Of a stretch of 64,000 nucleotides of DNA, positions 19,636-27,854 are shown piece after piece (the stretch's first letter is position 1; the number at the start of each line of letters is the position of its first letter). The DNA is from UBA1756 sp045132235. Lineage in GTDB: Bacteria; Bacteroidota; Bacteroidia; Bacteroidales; WCHB1-69. The notes under the pieces are model-generated. The model saw only the letters and a program-made list of their open reading frames with translations. It did not search any database and was not told the DNA's origin. The stretch lies in assembly GCA_045132235.1 (NCBI GenBank), contig JBGURX010000026.1:1-64000 (forward strand). The letters run 5' to 3'. Both the position numbers and the translations under genes were made by a program.

Positions 19636-19736
19636 GGCGTGCCGGCTCCCTTCGGTCGCCGTCGGGCTTTCCGCTTTACTCACTGCCCACGCACCTCCCC
19701 GCCCACACGTTCGTGCACGCTCCAATCCCTCACGCG
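19635..19736. repeat. GC-rich GGGCGTGC...CACGCG element behind the tRNA
   Basis: About 100 bp starting GGGCGTGCCGGCTCC and ending CAATCCCTCACGCG. Its composition is unlike the flanks and it has no believable reading frame. Its ends are weakly inverted (GCGTG/CACGC). I recall segments with the same start and end recurring in intergenic regions of many Bacteroidetes genomes; only one copy is seen here, so calling it a dispersed repeat is inference. Confidence 0.35.
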
Positions 19737-19787
19737 ACAGAGATAGGTTCCTTTCGCGTCATTCGGTTAGGGGAGGGGGAAATCTCT

Positions 19788-20576
19788 TTACAGATGTTGT
19801 ACCGGGAAGGTGAAGTAGGTGTCGGGGTAGGGCTCGTTTTTCAGGGTGAAGTGCCACCACTCCTCATCGTAGGGCTTGAAGCCGTGGCGCAGCATGGCGC
19901 GGCGCAGAATCATGCGGTTCTCGAACTGCTCGGCGGTGATGGTGCGGCCTTGCGTACTGTTGCATTTGCCGGTGTATTGCCCCGTCTCGGGGTCGCCGCC
20001 GAAGTCAGGATGGCTTTCCGGCCCAAACCAGTCGAAGGTGCCGCCCATGTCAATCTCCTTTTCGGTGTTCATGTCGAAGAGGGTGAGGTCCACGGTGGAG
20101 CCGCGTGAGTGACCGCTGCGGCGGGCAATGTAGCCGCGGTCGAACAGCACATCCTTGACGAGGTCCGGATAGAAGTAGCTCTTCATCAGCGTGTCGGCGA
20201 GGTCGGCACCCCAGCGCACGAAGTGGTCAACGGCCATCTGCGGACGGTAGGCATCGTAAATCTTCAGACGGTAGCCCTGCTCTTTCAGCTCGTCGCTGAC
20301 GACGCGGAGGCTGTCGGCGGCCTCGCGGGTGAGCAGTGCGGTGGGTTCCAAGTAGCCGTCGATGCGGCTGCCGATGAAGTTATAGGTGCTGTAGTAACGG
20401 ATTTCGAGAATGGCATCCGGCACTACATCGGTAATCACCACAAAACCACTGGCATCGTCGGTGGCAACTGCCTTCTTCTGAGCAGCATTCCCGCTCTCTT
20501 CCGAATGGGTGCAGGCCGCGAAAATTGTGCAGGCCATCACCCCAAAAATAAAGAATAAATTTCTGATTTTTAACAT
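19788..20576 (-). CDS. D-alanyl-D-alanine dipeptidase (VanX/DdpX family, M15D), lipoprotein
   Basis: Zinc dipeptidase hydrolysing D-Ala-D-Ala, probably for recycling of cell-wall fragments. The start at 20576 gives 262 residues with lipobox IFAAC and Cys22, so it is membrane-anchored in the envelope, unlike cytoplasmic VanX. Catalytic residues line up well: Arg111 (YDAYRP), His156 and Asp163 (SGHSRGSTVD), Glu239 and His242 (EWWHF), with the same 7- and 3-residue spacings as VanX. An in-frame ATG at 20597 would add 7 residues. No vanHA partners are present, so vancomycin resistance is not implied. It is divergent from the GH97 gene. Confidence 0.88.
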   Translation of the reverse strand: MLKIRNLFFIFGVMACTIFAACTHSEESGNAAQKKAVATDDASGFVVITDVVPDAILEIRYYSTYNFIGSRIDGYLEPTALLTREAADSLRVVSDELKEQGYRLKIYDAYRPQMAVDHFVRWGADLADTLMKSYFYPDLVKDVLFDRGYIARRSGHSRGSTVDLTLFDMNTEKEIDMGGTFDWFGPESHPDFGGDPETGQYTGKCNSTQGRTITAEQFENRMILRRAMLRHGFKPYDEEWWHFTLKNEPYPDTYFTFPVQHL

Positions 20577-20608
20577 ATTAAAAGAAATTGAATTCAATTG
20601 TCATGATG

Positions 20609-20640
20609 TTGCGAAGATACGATATTTTTATGTATTTTTG
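20609..20640 (+). promoter_or_regulatory. Promoter of the GH97 gene
   Basis: TTG at 20609-20611 and TATTTTTG at 20633-20640 are separated by 21 bp and lie 38 bp before the ATG. On the opposite strand GTATCTTCGC (20611-20620) is a one-mismatch -7 box that could serve the dipeptidase gene. Confidence 0.65.
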
Positions 20641-20678
20641 CCAATTGCTATCAACGATGTGTAACATTATTTAAAACA

Positions 20679-23027
20679 ATGAAAACGATAAGATATCTTC
20701 TGTTTTTCCTTTTGGCTGCTCTTCTCGCTCCGGCCTACGCCGCCAACACTCCCGCCACCCTCAAGAGTCCTGACGGCCAGCTGGAACTGACGTTCACCGT
20801 GCAGGACGGCGTGCCGTACTATGCCCTCAACCGCAACGGAAAACCCGTGGTGCTGCCCTCCAAGATGGGCTTCACCCTCGAGTGGCGCGACGACCTCGCC
20901 CACGCCTTTGTGCTGAAAGAGACGAAATACAGCACCTTCGACGAGACATGGGAACCCGTGTGGGGCGAAGAGGCCCATATCCGCAACCACTACAACGAAA
21001 TGCTGGTGACGCTGGAACAGCCCGTCGGCAGCGTGGAGAGCATGGACCATTCCACCGAAACCAAAGCCACCGTGATGCAGATCCGCTTCCGGCTCTATGA
21101 CGACGGTTTGGGCTTCCGCTACGAATTCCCCATCAAGAACGCGCTGGTCTGTTTTTGGATCATGGAAGAACTGACCGAGTTCGCGATGGCGGGCGACCAC
21201 ACCGCATGGTGGATTCCCGGCGACTACGACACGCAGGAGTATAACTACACCCAGTCGAAGCTGTCGGAAATCCGCAACTTGTGGGATGCGGGTCACAAGA
21301 ACGGCGGATGGCCCTGGACGGCCTTCTCGAAAACGGGCGTGCAGACCGCCCTGCAGATGAAAACCGCCGACGGCCTGTATATCAACATCCACGAGGCGGC
21401 CACCCTCGATTTCCCCACCATGCACCTCGACCTGAACGACACTACCATGACGTTCCGTGCATGGCTCTGTCCCGATGCCACCGGCTACAAAGGCCGCATA
21501 CAGGCTCCTTGCACCACCCCGTGGCGTACCGTGATGGTGTGCGACAAAGCCACCGACGTGCTGGCCTCGCGCCTCATCCTCAACCTTAACGAGCCGTGCG
21601 CTTTGGAGGATGTCAGCTGGATTCATCCCGTGAAATATATGGGCGTGTGGTGGGAGATGATCTCCGGCAAGAGCACCTGGAACTACACCAACGACTTTCC
21701 CTCCGTGAAGATTGGCGAGACCGACTTTGAACACGCCACCCCCAACGGCACGCATGGCGCCAACAATGCCAACGTGCGTCGCTACATCGACTTCGCTGCG
21801 GCCAACGGCTTCGACGGCCTCCTCATCGAGGGCTGGAATGTGGGCTGGGAGGACTGGTACGGCAAACAAAAGGTGTTTGTCTTCGACTTCCTCACCCCAT
21901 ACCCCGACTTCGACCTCCCCGCGCTCAATCAATACGCCCACGAGAAGGGCATCCGCCTCATCATGCACCACGAAAGTTCCGCCTCCACCGGCAACTACGA
22001 GCGGTGGATGGAGAAGGCCTACACGCTGATGAACCAGTACGGCTATGATGCCGTGAAGGGCGGCTATGTGGGCACCATCGTTCCGTTTGGCGAGGGTCAC
22101 TACAGTCAGCCCATCAACAACCACTACCACTATGCTATCGTGGAGGCGGCCAAGCACCACATCATGGTCAACTCGCACGAGGCGGTGCGCCCGACGGGGT
22201 TGTGCCGCACCTGGCCCAATATGATCGGCAACGAGAGCGCAATGGGCACCGAGTTCCGCGAGCGCATCCATCCCGGCCACACCACCATCCTGCCGTTCAC
22301 GCGCCTGCAGGGCGGCCCCATGGACTACACCCCCGGCATCTTCGAACCCGATATGGGCAAAATCGTGTCGTGGGGCAAACGGATGAACCACACCATCTGC
22401 AACCAGCTGGGGCTTTACGTCACCTTCTATTCGCCGCTGCAGATGGCCGCCGACTTTCCCGAACATTACGAACCCTACATGGATGCCTTCCAGTTCATCA
22501 AGGATGTGGCGGTGGATTGGGACACCAGCATCTACCTCATGGCAGAACCCGGTGATTACATCGTGACGGCCCGCCACCCGAAGATTTCCACCCTGAACAA
22601 GGCCGCCGAAGGCGTCGGCACATTGTCTGACGGCAAGAAAGGCGTGATTTCCAACGCCACGCGGTTTGTGTATGCTATTCCCGATTCTGTAGAGACGATG
22701 TGTACATCGTCTCTACAACACCCCCGCGACGTCTGGTACGTAGGCGGCATCACCGACGAGAATGCCCGCGACGTGACGGTGAAATTGGATTTCCTGAAAC
22801 CTGGCGTGAAATACGAGGCCATCATCTATGCCGATGGACCTGATGCGTGCGGGTTTGCCGGCGACTGTTTCGACGAAAGCGAGATGGCAGCGGGCCACTA
22901 TCCCACCGGTGTTACCTACAATCCGTATGCCTACACCATCACGAAGAAGGTGGTGACGAGCAAGAGCGTGCTGAAGCTGCGCATGGCCTCGTGCGGGGGA
23001 TTTGCGGTGTCAATCAGAGAGAAATAA
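20679..23027 (+). CDS. Glycoside hydrolase family 97 (inverting, SusB-type alpha-glucosidase)
   Basis: A 782-residue exported GH97 enzyme that probably releases glucose from alpha-glucans in the periplasm. The signal peptide is MKTIRYLLFFLLAALLAPAYA. The N-terminal beta-sandwich (LKSPDGQLELTFTV) precedes a TIM barrel. Three glutamates match the inverting SusB set with identical spacing: Glu432 (MHHESS), Glu501 (SHEAVRPTG) and Glu525 (GTEF). The retaining-type Asp arrangement is absent. Near residues 670-680 a 30-bp palindrome is inserted in frame, encoding about ten foreign residues (VETMCTSSLQ) between YAIPDS and RDVWYVGG of the C-terminal domain. No SusCD pair or other polysaccharide locus genes are nearby. 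Confidence 0.9.
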   Translation: MKTIRYLLFFLLAALLAPAYAANTPATLKSPDGQLELTFTVQDGVPYYALNRNGKPVVLPSKMGFTLEWRDDLAHAFVLKETKYSTFDETWEPVWGEEAHIRNHYNEMLVTLEQPVGSVESMDHSTETKATVMQIRFRLYDDGLGFRYEFPIKNALVCFWIMEELTEFAMAGDHTAWWIPGDYDTQEYNYTQSKLSEIRNLWDAGHKNGGWPWTAFSKTGVQTALQMKTADGLYINIHEAATLDFPTMHLDLNDTTMTFRAWLCPDATGYKGRIQAPCTTPWRTVMVCDKATDVLASRLILNLNEPCALEDVSWIHPVKYMGVWWEMISGKSTWNYTNDFPSVKIGETDFEHATPNGTHGANNANVRRYIDFAAANGFDGLLIEGWNVGWEDWYGKQKVFVFDFLTPYPDFDLPALNQYAHEKGIRLIMHHESSASTGNYERWMEKAYTLMNQYGYDAVKGGYVGTIVPFGEGHYSQPINNHYHYAIVEAAKHHIMVNSHEAVRPTGLCRTWPNMIGNESAMGTEFRERIHPGHTTILPFTRLQGGPMDYTPGIFEPDMGKIVSWGKRMNHTICNQLGLYVTFYSPLQMAADFPEHYEPYMDAFQFIKDVAVDWDTSIYLMAEPGDYIVTARHPKISTLNKAAEGVGTLSDGKKGVISNATRFVYAIPDSVETMCTSSLQHPRDVWYVGGITDENARDVTVKLDFLKPGVKYEAIIYADGPDACGFAGDCFDESEMAAGHYPTGVTYNPYAYTITKKVVTSKSVLKLRMASCGGFAVSIREK
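22688..22717. repeat. REP-like palindrome inside the GH97 coding sequence
   Basis: Perfect 14-bp arms TGTAGAGACGATGT and ACATCGTCTCTACA around a central GT. It begins with the GTAG foot seen in the RAYT-gene element at 29.1 kb and keeps the host reading frame (30 bp, ten codons). Confidence 0.85.
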
Positions 23028-23066
23028 AAATGTTGTAATTTTGCGACTCAAATTTTAATATCCAAA

Positions 23067-24341
23067 ATGATGAAAAAACTGGCTGTTGTATTATTAGCGT
23101 TGTTATTGGCAACAACGCAAAATTTTGCGTCTTTACAGGCACAGGACTTAAACCATTACAAACAGGTAGTCAAGGAGCTGGCTTCCGAGAAATACCAAGG
23201 GCGCGGCTATGCTTTCGATGGTGCCAACAAGGCGGGCAGATACTTGGAAAAAGAGTATAAAAAAGCAGGCGCTGATGAGGTGGTCTGCCAGCCGTTCACC
23301 ATCAATATCAATACGTTCCCCGGCAAGATGGAACTGTCGGTGGACGGGCGTGCGTTGACGCCGGGCGTGGATTTCTCCATGCGCGAGTACTCCCCGGGCG
23401 TGCACGGCACCTACAAGCTCTATTATGTTGACACCAACAATTTCGATGCCGAAAAGATGTTCGCCGACCTGTTGAAACCCGAGTACAAGGATTGCTTTGT
23501 GGTGTGCGATTTCTTCTTCTCATACAATCATTACCAAGACTTTAAGAAAATATGGGGCGGCGACAGCTACCCCAACGCGGGAATGATTCAGACATGGGAG
23601 CCGCTGCTGAAGTTCTACAAGGCTTACGGCGAGCGGGTGATGGGCAAACCTGTCATCTGGGCCACCTCCGATTTTCCGAAAGATGCCAAAAGCATTACCG
23701 TTGACATTGACAACAAAATGATGGAGAATGTCGAGCTTTTCAATGTCATCGCCAAGGTGGAAGGCAAGCGCCACGACAGCTGCTATGTCTTCACGGCGCA
23801 CTACGACCATCTCGGCAACCTCGGCAAGGATGTCTATTATGCGGGCGCCAACGACAACGCCTCCGGCACCGCCGCCATCGTGACACTGGCCGCCTACTAC
23901 GCTCAGAACCGTCCCGAGTACGACATGTACTTCCTCTCCTTCTCGGGCGAGGATGCCAACCTGCGCGGCTCCGAGTACTATGTGGAGCATCCCGTCGTGC
24001 CGCTGACGCAGATCAAGTACCTGTTCAACATTGACATGATTGGCGACAACAATCCGGTGCAGTACTGCGAGGTGAGCGACGAGGGACTGCGCGGCTACGA
24101 CCTGATGGAGACCATCAACAAGGAAAAACGATATTTCAAGGGACTGAACCGCGGGGAGTTGGCCGGCAACAGCGACCACTATCCCTTTGCGTTACAGCAT
24201 GTTCCGTGCATCCTCTTCGAGAACGAGGAGGGCGATGCATTCAAGTACTATCACACCACCTTCGACACTTACGAGAATTTCCTCATCGACTCCTACGAGC
24301 CGATTTTCAGGTTGATAAGGGATTTTGTGGAGAAATATTAA
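23067..24341 (+). CDS. M28 family metallopeptidase, exported
   Basis: A 424-residue zinc aminopeptidase-like enzyme, probably periplasmic or secreted, cutting peptides from the N-terminus. The signal peptide is MMKKLAVVLLALLLATTQNF with cleavage near LQAQ. Metal ligands and catalytic residues are visible: His245 (TAHYDHLG), Asp263 (GANDNASG), Glu295-Asp296 (FSGEDANLRGSE, where family members usually have EE), Asp323 (NIDMIGD) and a C-terminal His in NSDHYPFALQ. A -7 box TAATTTTG (23036-23043) lies just after the GH97 stop, so it probably has its own promoter. The start could also be the second ATG at 23070. Confidence 0.88.
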   Translation: MMKKLAVVLLALLLATTQNFASLQAQDLNHYKQVVKELASEKYQGRGYAFDGANKAGRYLEKEYKKAGADEVVCQPFTININTFPGKMELSVDGRALTPGVDFSMREYSPGVHGTYKLYYVDTNNFDAEKMFADLLKPEYKDCFVVCDFFFSYNHYQDFKKIWGGDSYPNAGMIQTWEPLLKFYKAYGERVMGKPVIWATSDFPKDAKSITVDIDNKMMENVELFNVIAKVEGKRHDSCYVFTAHYDHLGNLGKDVYYAGANDNASGTAAIVTLAAYYAQNRPEYDMYFLSFSGEDANLRGSEYYVEHPVVPLTQIKYLFNIDMIGDNNPVQYCEVSDEGLRGYDLMETINKEKRYFKGLNRGELAGNSDHYPFALQHVPCILFENEEGDAFKYYHTTFDTYENFLIDSYEPIFRLIRDFVEKY

Positions 24342-24381
24342 GAAACAGACGCATTCAGAACGGACGCATGCAATTCGTCCG

Positions 24382-24939
24382 TTACGGTTCGTCCACGAAT
24401 GCCACGAATTTGTCGGCCTGGGCTTTCAGTGCGGCGCGTTGTTCGTTGGTGAGGATCATGCGGCCTTCGGTCCATGCCTCGGCATTGAGGGTGATGCCCG
24501 TTTGCGGGTCGGTCATTACATTGGCTTTGATGAAGATGAGCAACTCGGTGAGTTTTTCGCGGCATTTGCCGGTGGCCATTTGTCCGCCTGCCCCGCTCAG
24601 TGCCACCTTCTTGCCGTTGATGACGGTAGGCGTGGCATAGTCGTTCGCGACAACGGGGCGCGACAGCCAGTCGAGCACGTTCTTCAGGTGACCGGGGTAG
24701 CTGAAGTTGTATTCGGGGGTGAAGATCCAGATGCCGTTGGCCTGGGCCACCGTTTCGCGCAGTTGGGTTACGGCTGCCGGGGCGGGATGCTCAATGTCCT
24801 GATTGATAAAGGGTACATTCGTGTAATTCAGATAGGTTACGGATGCCTGTCCAGCCAAGTATTTCTCTGCCTCTGCGGCGAGCTGTCGGTTGAAAGAATC
24901 TTTTCTCAACGAGCCGACGATAAAAAGGATGTTTTTCAT
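24382..24939 (-). CDS. NAD(P)H-dependent FMN reductase family protein
   Basis: A 185-residue flavodoxin-fold oxidoreductase of the FMN reductase/ChrR group, which reduces quinones, azo dyes or FMN in the cytoplasm. The phosphate-binding loop GSLRKDSFNRQL is at residues 9-20, and the flavin-contact motif TPEYNFSYPGHLKNVLDWLS is near 73-93. The length is normal and no signal peptide is present. It is followed by a small membrane-protein gene reading the same way but with a long AT-rich gap upstream, so it may be monocistronic. Confidence 0.88.
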   Translation of the reverse strand: MKNILFIVGSLRKDSFNRQLAAEAEKYLAGQASVTYLNYTNVPFINQDIEHPAPAAVTQLRETVAQANGIWIFTPEYNFSYPGHLKNVLDWLSRPVVANDYATPTVINGKKVALSGAGGQMATGKCREKLTELLIFIKANVMTDPQTGITLNAEAWTEGRMILTNEQRAALKAQADKFVAFVDEP

Positions 24940-24970
24940 ATTATATTATTTTTGATAGTTAAATTCTAAA

Positions 24971-25195
24971 TTATTCCTCGGATTTGTCCTGTTGGGACGA
25001 TTTCCTAATTTGTTCAAGCCCTTGGTCAAAGAACCAAAATAAAATGGTAATGATTACGCTGCCTACCACTCCTCCAATGATGGCTCTACGCAAACTGAGT
25101 CCCGAGATCAACCAATCTGCCAGAAAGTATGCCACAGCAAGGACGACAAACATGATGAGGTAAACCACCCAACTTCTTTTCTTAAAAATATTCAT
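24971..25195 (-). CDS. Small two-helix membrane protein
   Basis: 74 residues: a basic N-terminus (MNIFKKRSWV), a membrane helix at about 10-32, a second helix at about 38-57, and a charged C-terminal tail with basic and acidic residues. No family was recognised. A minus-strand -7 box TATTTTTG is present at 25218-25225, 23 bp upstream. The FMN reductase gene follows 31 bp downstream of the next start, so the two may be co-transcribed. Confidence 0.6.
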   Translation of the reverse strand: MNIFKKRSWVVYLIMFVVLAVAYFLADWLISGLSLRRAIIGGVVGSVIITILFWFFDQGLEQIRKSSQQDKSEE

Positions 25196-25290
25196 AACAA
25201 CTATTATTTATGGATTGCAAAAATACGGAATAATTCCGATGAATTTTGGCTACAACTGTGCAAAAATGATGAGTTATAGACAAAAATAAA

Positions 25291-25536
25291 TTATTCGGGA
25301 CGTTTGTTGTGTGGCGGACGACAATTTTTTCTGACAATCCATGCCAACAGGCCAATAATCACGACATTGCTTATCAGCAGTGCTATTGCAAAACTGTTGA
25401 TATGCATCCGGTAGTTTTGTTCGGTCAGTGCATATTGCCCGTCAAGTATTGCCGTAATCCACAATATCACTTCAAGGACGATGCCAGTGGCCAATATGGC
25501 AAACGCCAAGAACACAAATGATTTCGGGTGTTTCAT
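25291..25536 (-). CDS. Small two-helix membrane protein
   Basis: 81 residues with two hydrophobic helices (about 7-28 and 48-68) and a basic tail (VRKNCRPPHNKRPE). No family was recognised. The layout resembles the 74-residue membrane protein encoded just downstream, but the sequences are not obviously alike. It starts 28 bp after the stop of the GNAT gene, so an operon with it is possible. Confidence 0.55.
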   Translation of the reverse strand: MKHPKSFVFLAFAILATGIVLEVILWITAILDGQYALTEQNYRMHINSFAIALLISNVVIIGLLAWIVRKNCRPPHNKRPE

Positions 25537-25564
25537 TAGTTTGAGATTTTCTTTTAAAACGCTC

Positions 25565-26107
25565 TCAATGTGGATTATATTGCACGTCGCCCCTCTCCAG
25601 CCGCATCACCCGCACCGGGCGGTCGGAGCCGATCTGGAGACGGCTGCAGCGGTTGATTGTGCCGGTGTCGCGGAAGCCGCACTTCTCCATCACGCGGCCG
25701 GAGGCGGGGTTGTCGGGGAAGTAGTCGCTCCAGATGGTGCGAAAGCCTTTCTGGTTGAAGCAGTAGTCGATCAGCAGCTGCAGTGCCTCGGTGCAGATGC
25801 CTTGGTTCCAGTAGGGGCGGGCCACCCAGTAGCCCGCTTCGGCATCGTTCTCGCCGATGTCGATGTTGCTCTCTCTGCAGGTGTAGTAGCCGATGCAGCC
25901 GATGGCCTCGCCGGTTGTCTTGAGCTCGATGGCCCAGATGTGGTCGCTGTGGAACACCGTGCGGATGATTTCGCGGCTCTCTTCCACGCTTTGGTGGGGC
26001 GGCCAGCCCGCGCGGAGACCCACCTCGGGGTCGGAAGCATATTGGTACAAGGTCTCGGCGTCGCTTTCACGCCACGGCCGGAGCAGGATTCGGGAGGTTT
26101 GCATCAT
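25565..26107 (-). CDS. GNAT family N-acetyltransferase (RimJ/RimL-like)
   Basis: 180 residues; a cytoplasmic acetyl-CoA-dependent acyltransferase acting on an unknown amine or protein N-terminus. The start MQTSRILLRPWRESDAE and the AEAGYWVARPYWNQGICTEAL acetyl-CoA loop are typical of the RimJ/RimL branch, as is the later NPASGRVMEKCGF motif. Either of two adjacent ATGs could be the start. A minus-strand -7 box (TATCTTTG, 26128-26135) precedes it. Confidence 0.88.
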   Translation of the reverse strand: MMQTSRILLRPWRESDAETLYQYASDPEVGLRAGWPPHQSVEESREIIRTVFHSDHIWAIELKTTGEAIGCIGYYTCRESNIDIGENDAEAGYWVARPYWNQGICTEALQLLIDYCFNQKGFRTIWSDYFPDNPASGRVMEKCGFRDTGTINRCSRLQIGSDRPVRVMRLERGDVQYNPH

Positions 26108-26127
26108 TGTTGGTTAGTTTGAGGATG

Positions 26128-26135
26128 CAAAGATA
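26128..26135 (-). promoter_or_regulatory. -7 promoter box of the GNAT gene
   Basis: TATCTTTG followed by C on the minus strand, 20 bp upstream of the start codon. Confidence 0.55.
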
Positions 26136-26235
26136 CGATGTTCTTTTGGAAATAATTTATTCTAAAAGAACTATAATTGAATCATATTTTAATAATAACT
26201 TTTTCAAAAACTTTAACAACTTTTAACCAAAAAAT

Positions 26236-26267
26236 TTTGGCGGTTCAATTTCTTCGTTGTACTTTTG
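26236..26267 (+). promoter_or_regulatory. Promoter of the 222-residue AT-rich gene
   Basis: TTTG at 26236-26239 and TACTTTTG at 26260-26267, 20 bp apart, within a long AT-rich spacer (26108-26334) that contains no other gene. The leader before the ATG is about 60 nt. Confidence 0.65.
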
Positions 26268-26334
26268 CAGTCGAAAGTTATTGATAATCAAATTATTATT
26301 TTATTAAATTATAAAACTATTAAAAATTAGAGTT

Positions 26335-27003
26335 ATGGAAAAACTGATTGAAATTTTGAAAGAATTTGACAAAAACCGTACAGCATCAATTAACTTAGGG
26401 AAAATATGGGATGAAGTAGAGGTTGGAAAATGTTTTCTCCCTTGTGCAAAGGAAATTCTATGTAATGGATATTTTCTTATTAACAATGAATACATTCTTG
26501 ACCTTGGTTCCATTGAACTCTATTATCACGAAGAATATGACGGCGGCATAAAAGACGCAAAAATGTACCACACAAATGATAATTTACCCAAAAGTTATTG
26601 GGATAGAATTAAAAAGTATTCCCCTGAACAACTAACTTTGTTTTACAGGCTTATTATTGAAAACAAGGGATACCCTTATTTCAAAATTGGCAGCGTCAAC
26701 CTTCACCAATCTGGAGTTGATGTCACTTTTGAGAAGAAGAAGCAATACAGAGCATCTTTCCTCATTCGCTCATACAGAATGATGAAAAAAGAGGATATTA
26801 AAAGCAATAATGTTTTGTACGATCCTTGTTCGTCTCACCTATATGACGATATGAATAATGCGGGACTATTGTCTTTGGCTAATGGAAACACAATCAAATG
26901 GGTGGAATATCCAAAGGGTGGAAATGTAATACAATGTCCTCGTCGGAATTTAGACGAAAAACCTTGGCAGTTTATGCTTGAGAACTTGAAAGAGATTAAG
27001 TAA
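26335..27003 (+). CDS. Hypothetical protein, AT-rich accessory gene
   Basis: 222 residues, no signal peptide or membrane helix, rich in Lys, Asn, Tyr and Ile. The gene is distinctly AT-rich compared with its neighbours, a sign of recent acquisition. A central segment (SGVDVTFEKKKQYRASFLIRSYRMM, about residues 123-147) followed by YDPCSSHLYDD loosely recalls base-excision glycosylase-like proteins, but the resemblance is too weak to assign a function. It is followed 16 bp later by the deiminase-family gene on the same strand. Confidence 0.6.
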   Translation: MEKLIEILKEFDKNRTASINLGKIWDEVEVGKCFLPCAKEILCNGYFLINNEYILDLGSIELYYHEEYDGGIKDAKMYHTNDNLPKSYWDRIKKYSPEQLTLFYRLIIENKGYPYFKIGSVNLHQSGVDVTFEKKKQYRASFLIRSYRMMKKEDIKSNNVLYDPCSSHLYDDMNNAGLLSLANGNTIKWVEYPKGGNVIQCPRRNLDEKPWQFMLENLKEIK

Positions 27004-27019
27004 ACATCTTTTTTTTCTT

Positions 27020-27850
27020 ATGCTCCCCGACTCCCTCACCAACACCGTTTTCCTCTCCGAATGGCTGCCGGAAGTGTGCCCCACGCTGTATCATAATCTT
27101 ACAAAAGTACTGAAGGACAATGCCGTGTACTATCGGATTCTGGGCAATACCAACGACATCTGGTGCCGCGATTTTATGCCCATTCAGACCGATGAAAAAC
27201 GATTCGTTTTCTATCAATACAATCCTGATTACCTGCAAGACAAGCATAAACGGCGATACATTACCAACGTAAACCGTGTGCAGAACATCGATTTCCTTCG
27301 TCAGGCCGAAACGGCAAATCTGGACCTAGTGCTCGATGGTGGCAACGTGGTGAAATGCGGCAACAAAGTGGTGATGACGGAAAAGGTGTTTGTGGAAAAC
27401 AACAACCGGTCGCGCAACGAGGTGCAACGACTTCTGGAAGAGGCATTCCAGTGCGACATCGTTTTCCTGCCGTGGGACGAGAACGAGAAGTGCGGTCACA
27501 GCGATGGCATTATCCATTATGTGGGCGACAACCGCGTGCTGCTGACCAACTACGACGATCTCGACAAGACTTTTGCGCAGGCATTTCTGCGGATTTTGGA
27601 AAAGCATTTTGAAGTTATCCCACTGAAATACAATGTGAAACGGCAGCACGCCCGCAGTTGGGCATACATCAACTACTCGCAAGTGGACAATCTGGTGCTT
27701 GTCCCGCAGCTGGGCATTCCCGAGGATGAACATGCTTTGGAGCAAATCAGCAAAGCCCTGTCAAATTGTAAAGTCGTTGGCATCCCGGCCTTGGAAGCCG
27801 TTCGCAAAGGCGGAGCATTGAATTGCATATCGTGGAATATTAAATTGTAG
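27020..27850 (+). CDS. Agmatine deiminase / peptidyl-arginine deiminase family protein
   Basis: 276 residues of the guanidino-group-modifying superfamily (PAD_porph type). Likely reaction: deimination of agmatine or an arginine derivative, releasing ammonia; the exact substrate is uncertain. Catalytic motifs are present in order: NDIWCRDFMP near residue 44, DGGNVV near 106, GHSDGIIHYV near 157 and the nucleophile Cys269 in GGALNCISW. It is shorter than typical AguA (about 350), mainly at the N-terminus, and lacks a signal peptide, so it is cytoplasmic, unlike secreted Porphyromonas PAD. It lies 16 bp after an AT-rich hypothetical gene and 4 bp before the Sel1-repeat gene. Confidence 0.8.
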   Translation: MLPDSLTNTVFLSEWLPEVCPTLYHNLTKVLKDNAVYYRILGNTNDIWCRDFMPIQTDEKRFVFYQYNPDYLQDKHKRRYITNVNRVQNIDFLRQAETANLDLVLDGGNVVKCGNKVVMTEKVFVENNNRSRNEVQRLLEEAFQCDIVFLPWDENEKCGHSDGIIHYVGDNRVLLTNYDDLDKTFAQAFLRILEKHFEVIPLKYNVKRQHARSWAYINYSQVDNLVLVPQLGIPEDEHALEQISKALSNCKVVGIPALEAVRKGGALNCISWNIKL

Positions 27851-27854
27851 AAAG

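Noticed and set aside
19626..20108. 160-codon frame through the post-tRNA element
   Set aside because: It starts in the terminator/GGGCGTGC segment and continues antisense to the dipeptidase; not a real protein.
19788..20576. Vancomycin resistance by VanX
   Set aside because: The protein is a lipoprotein with no vanH, vanA, vanR or vanS nearby; cell-wall recycling is more likely.
20667..22577. 636-codon minus-strand frame opposite the GH97 gene
   Set aside because: It mirrors the GH97 coding strand; the glucosidase has all catalytic residues and a signal peptide.
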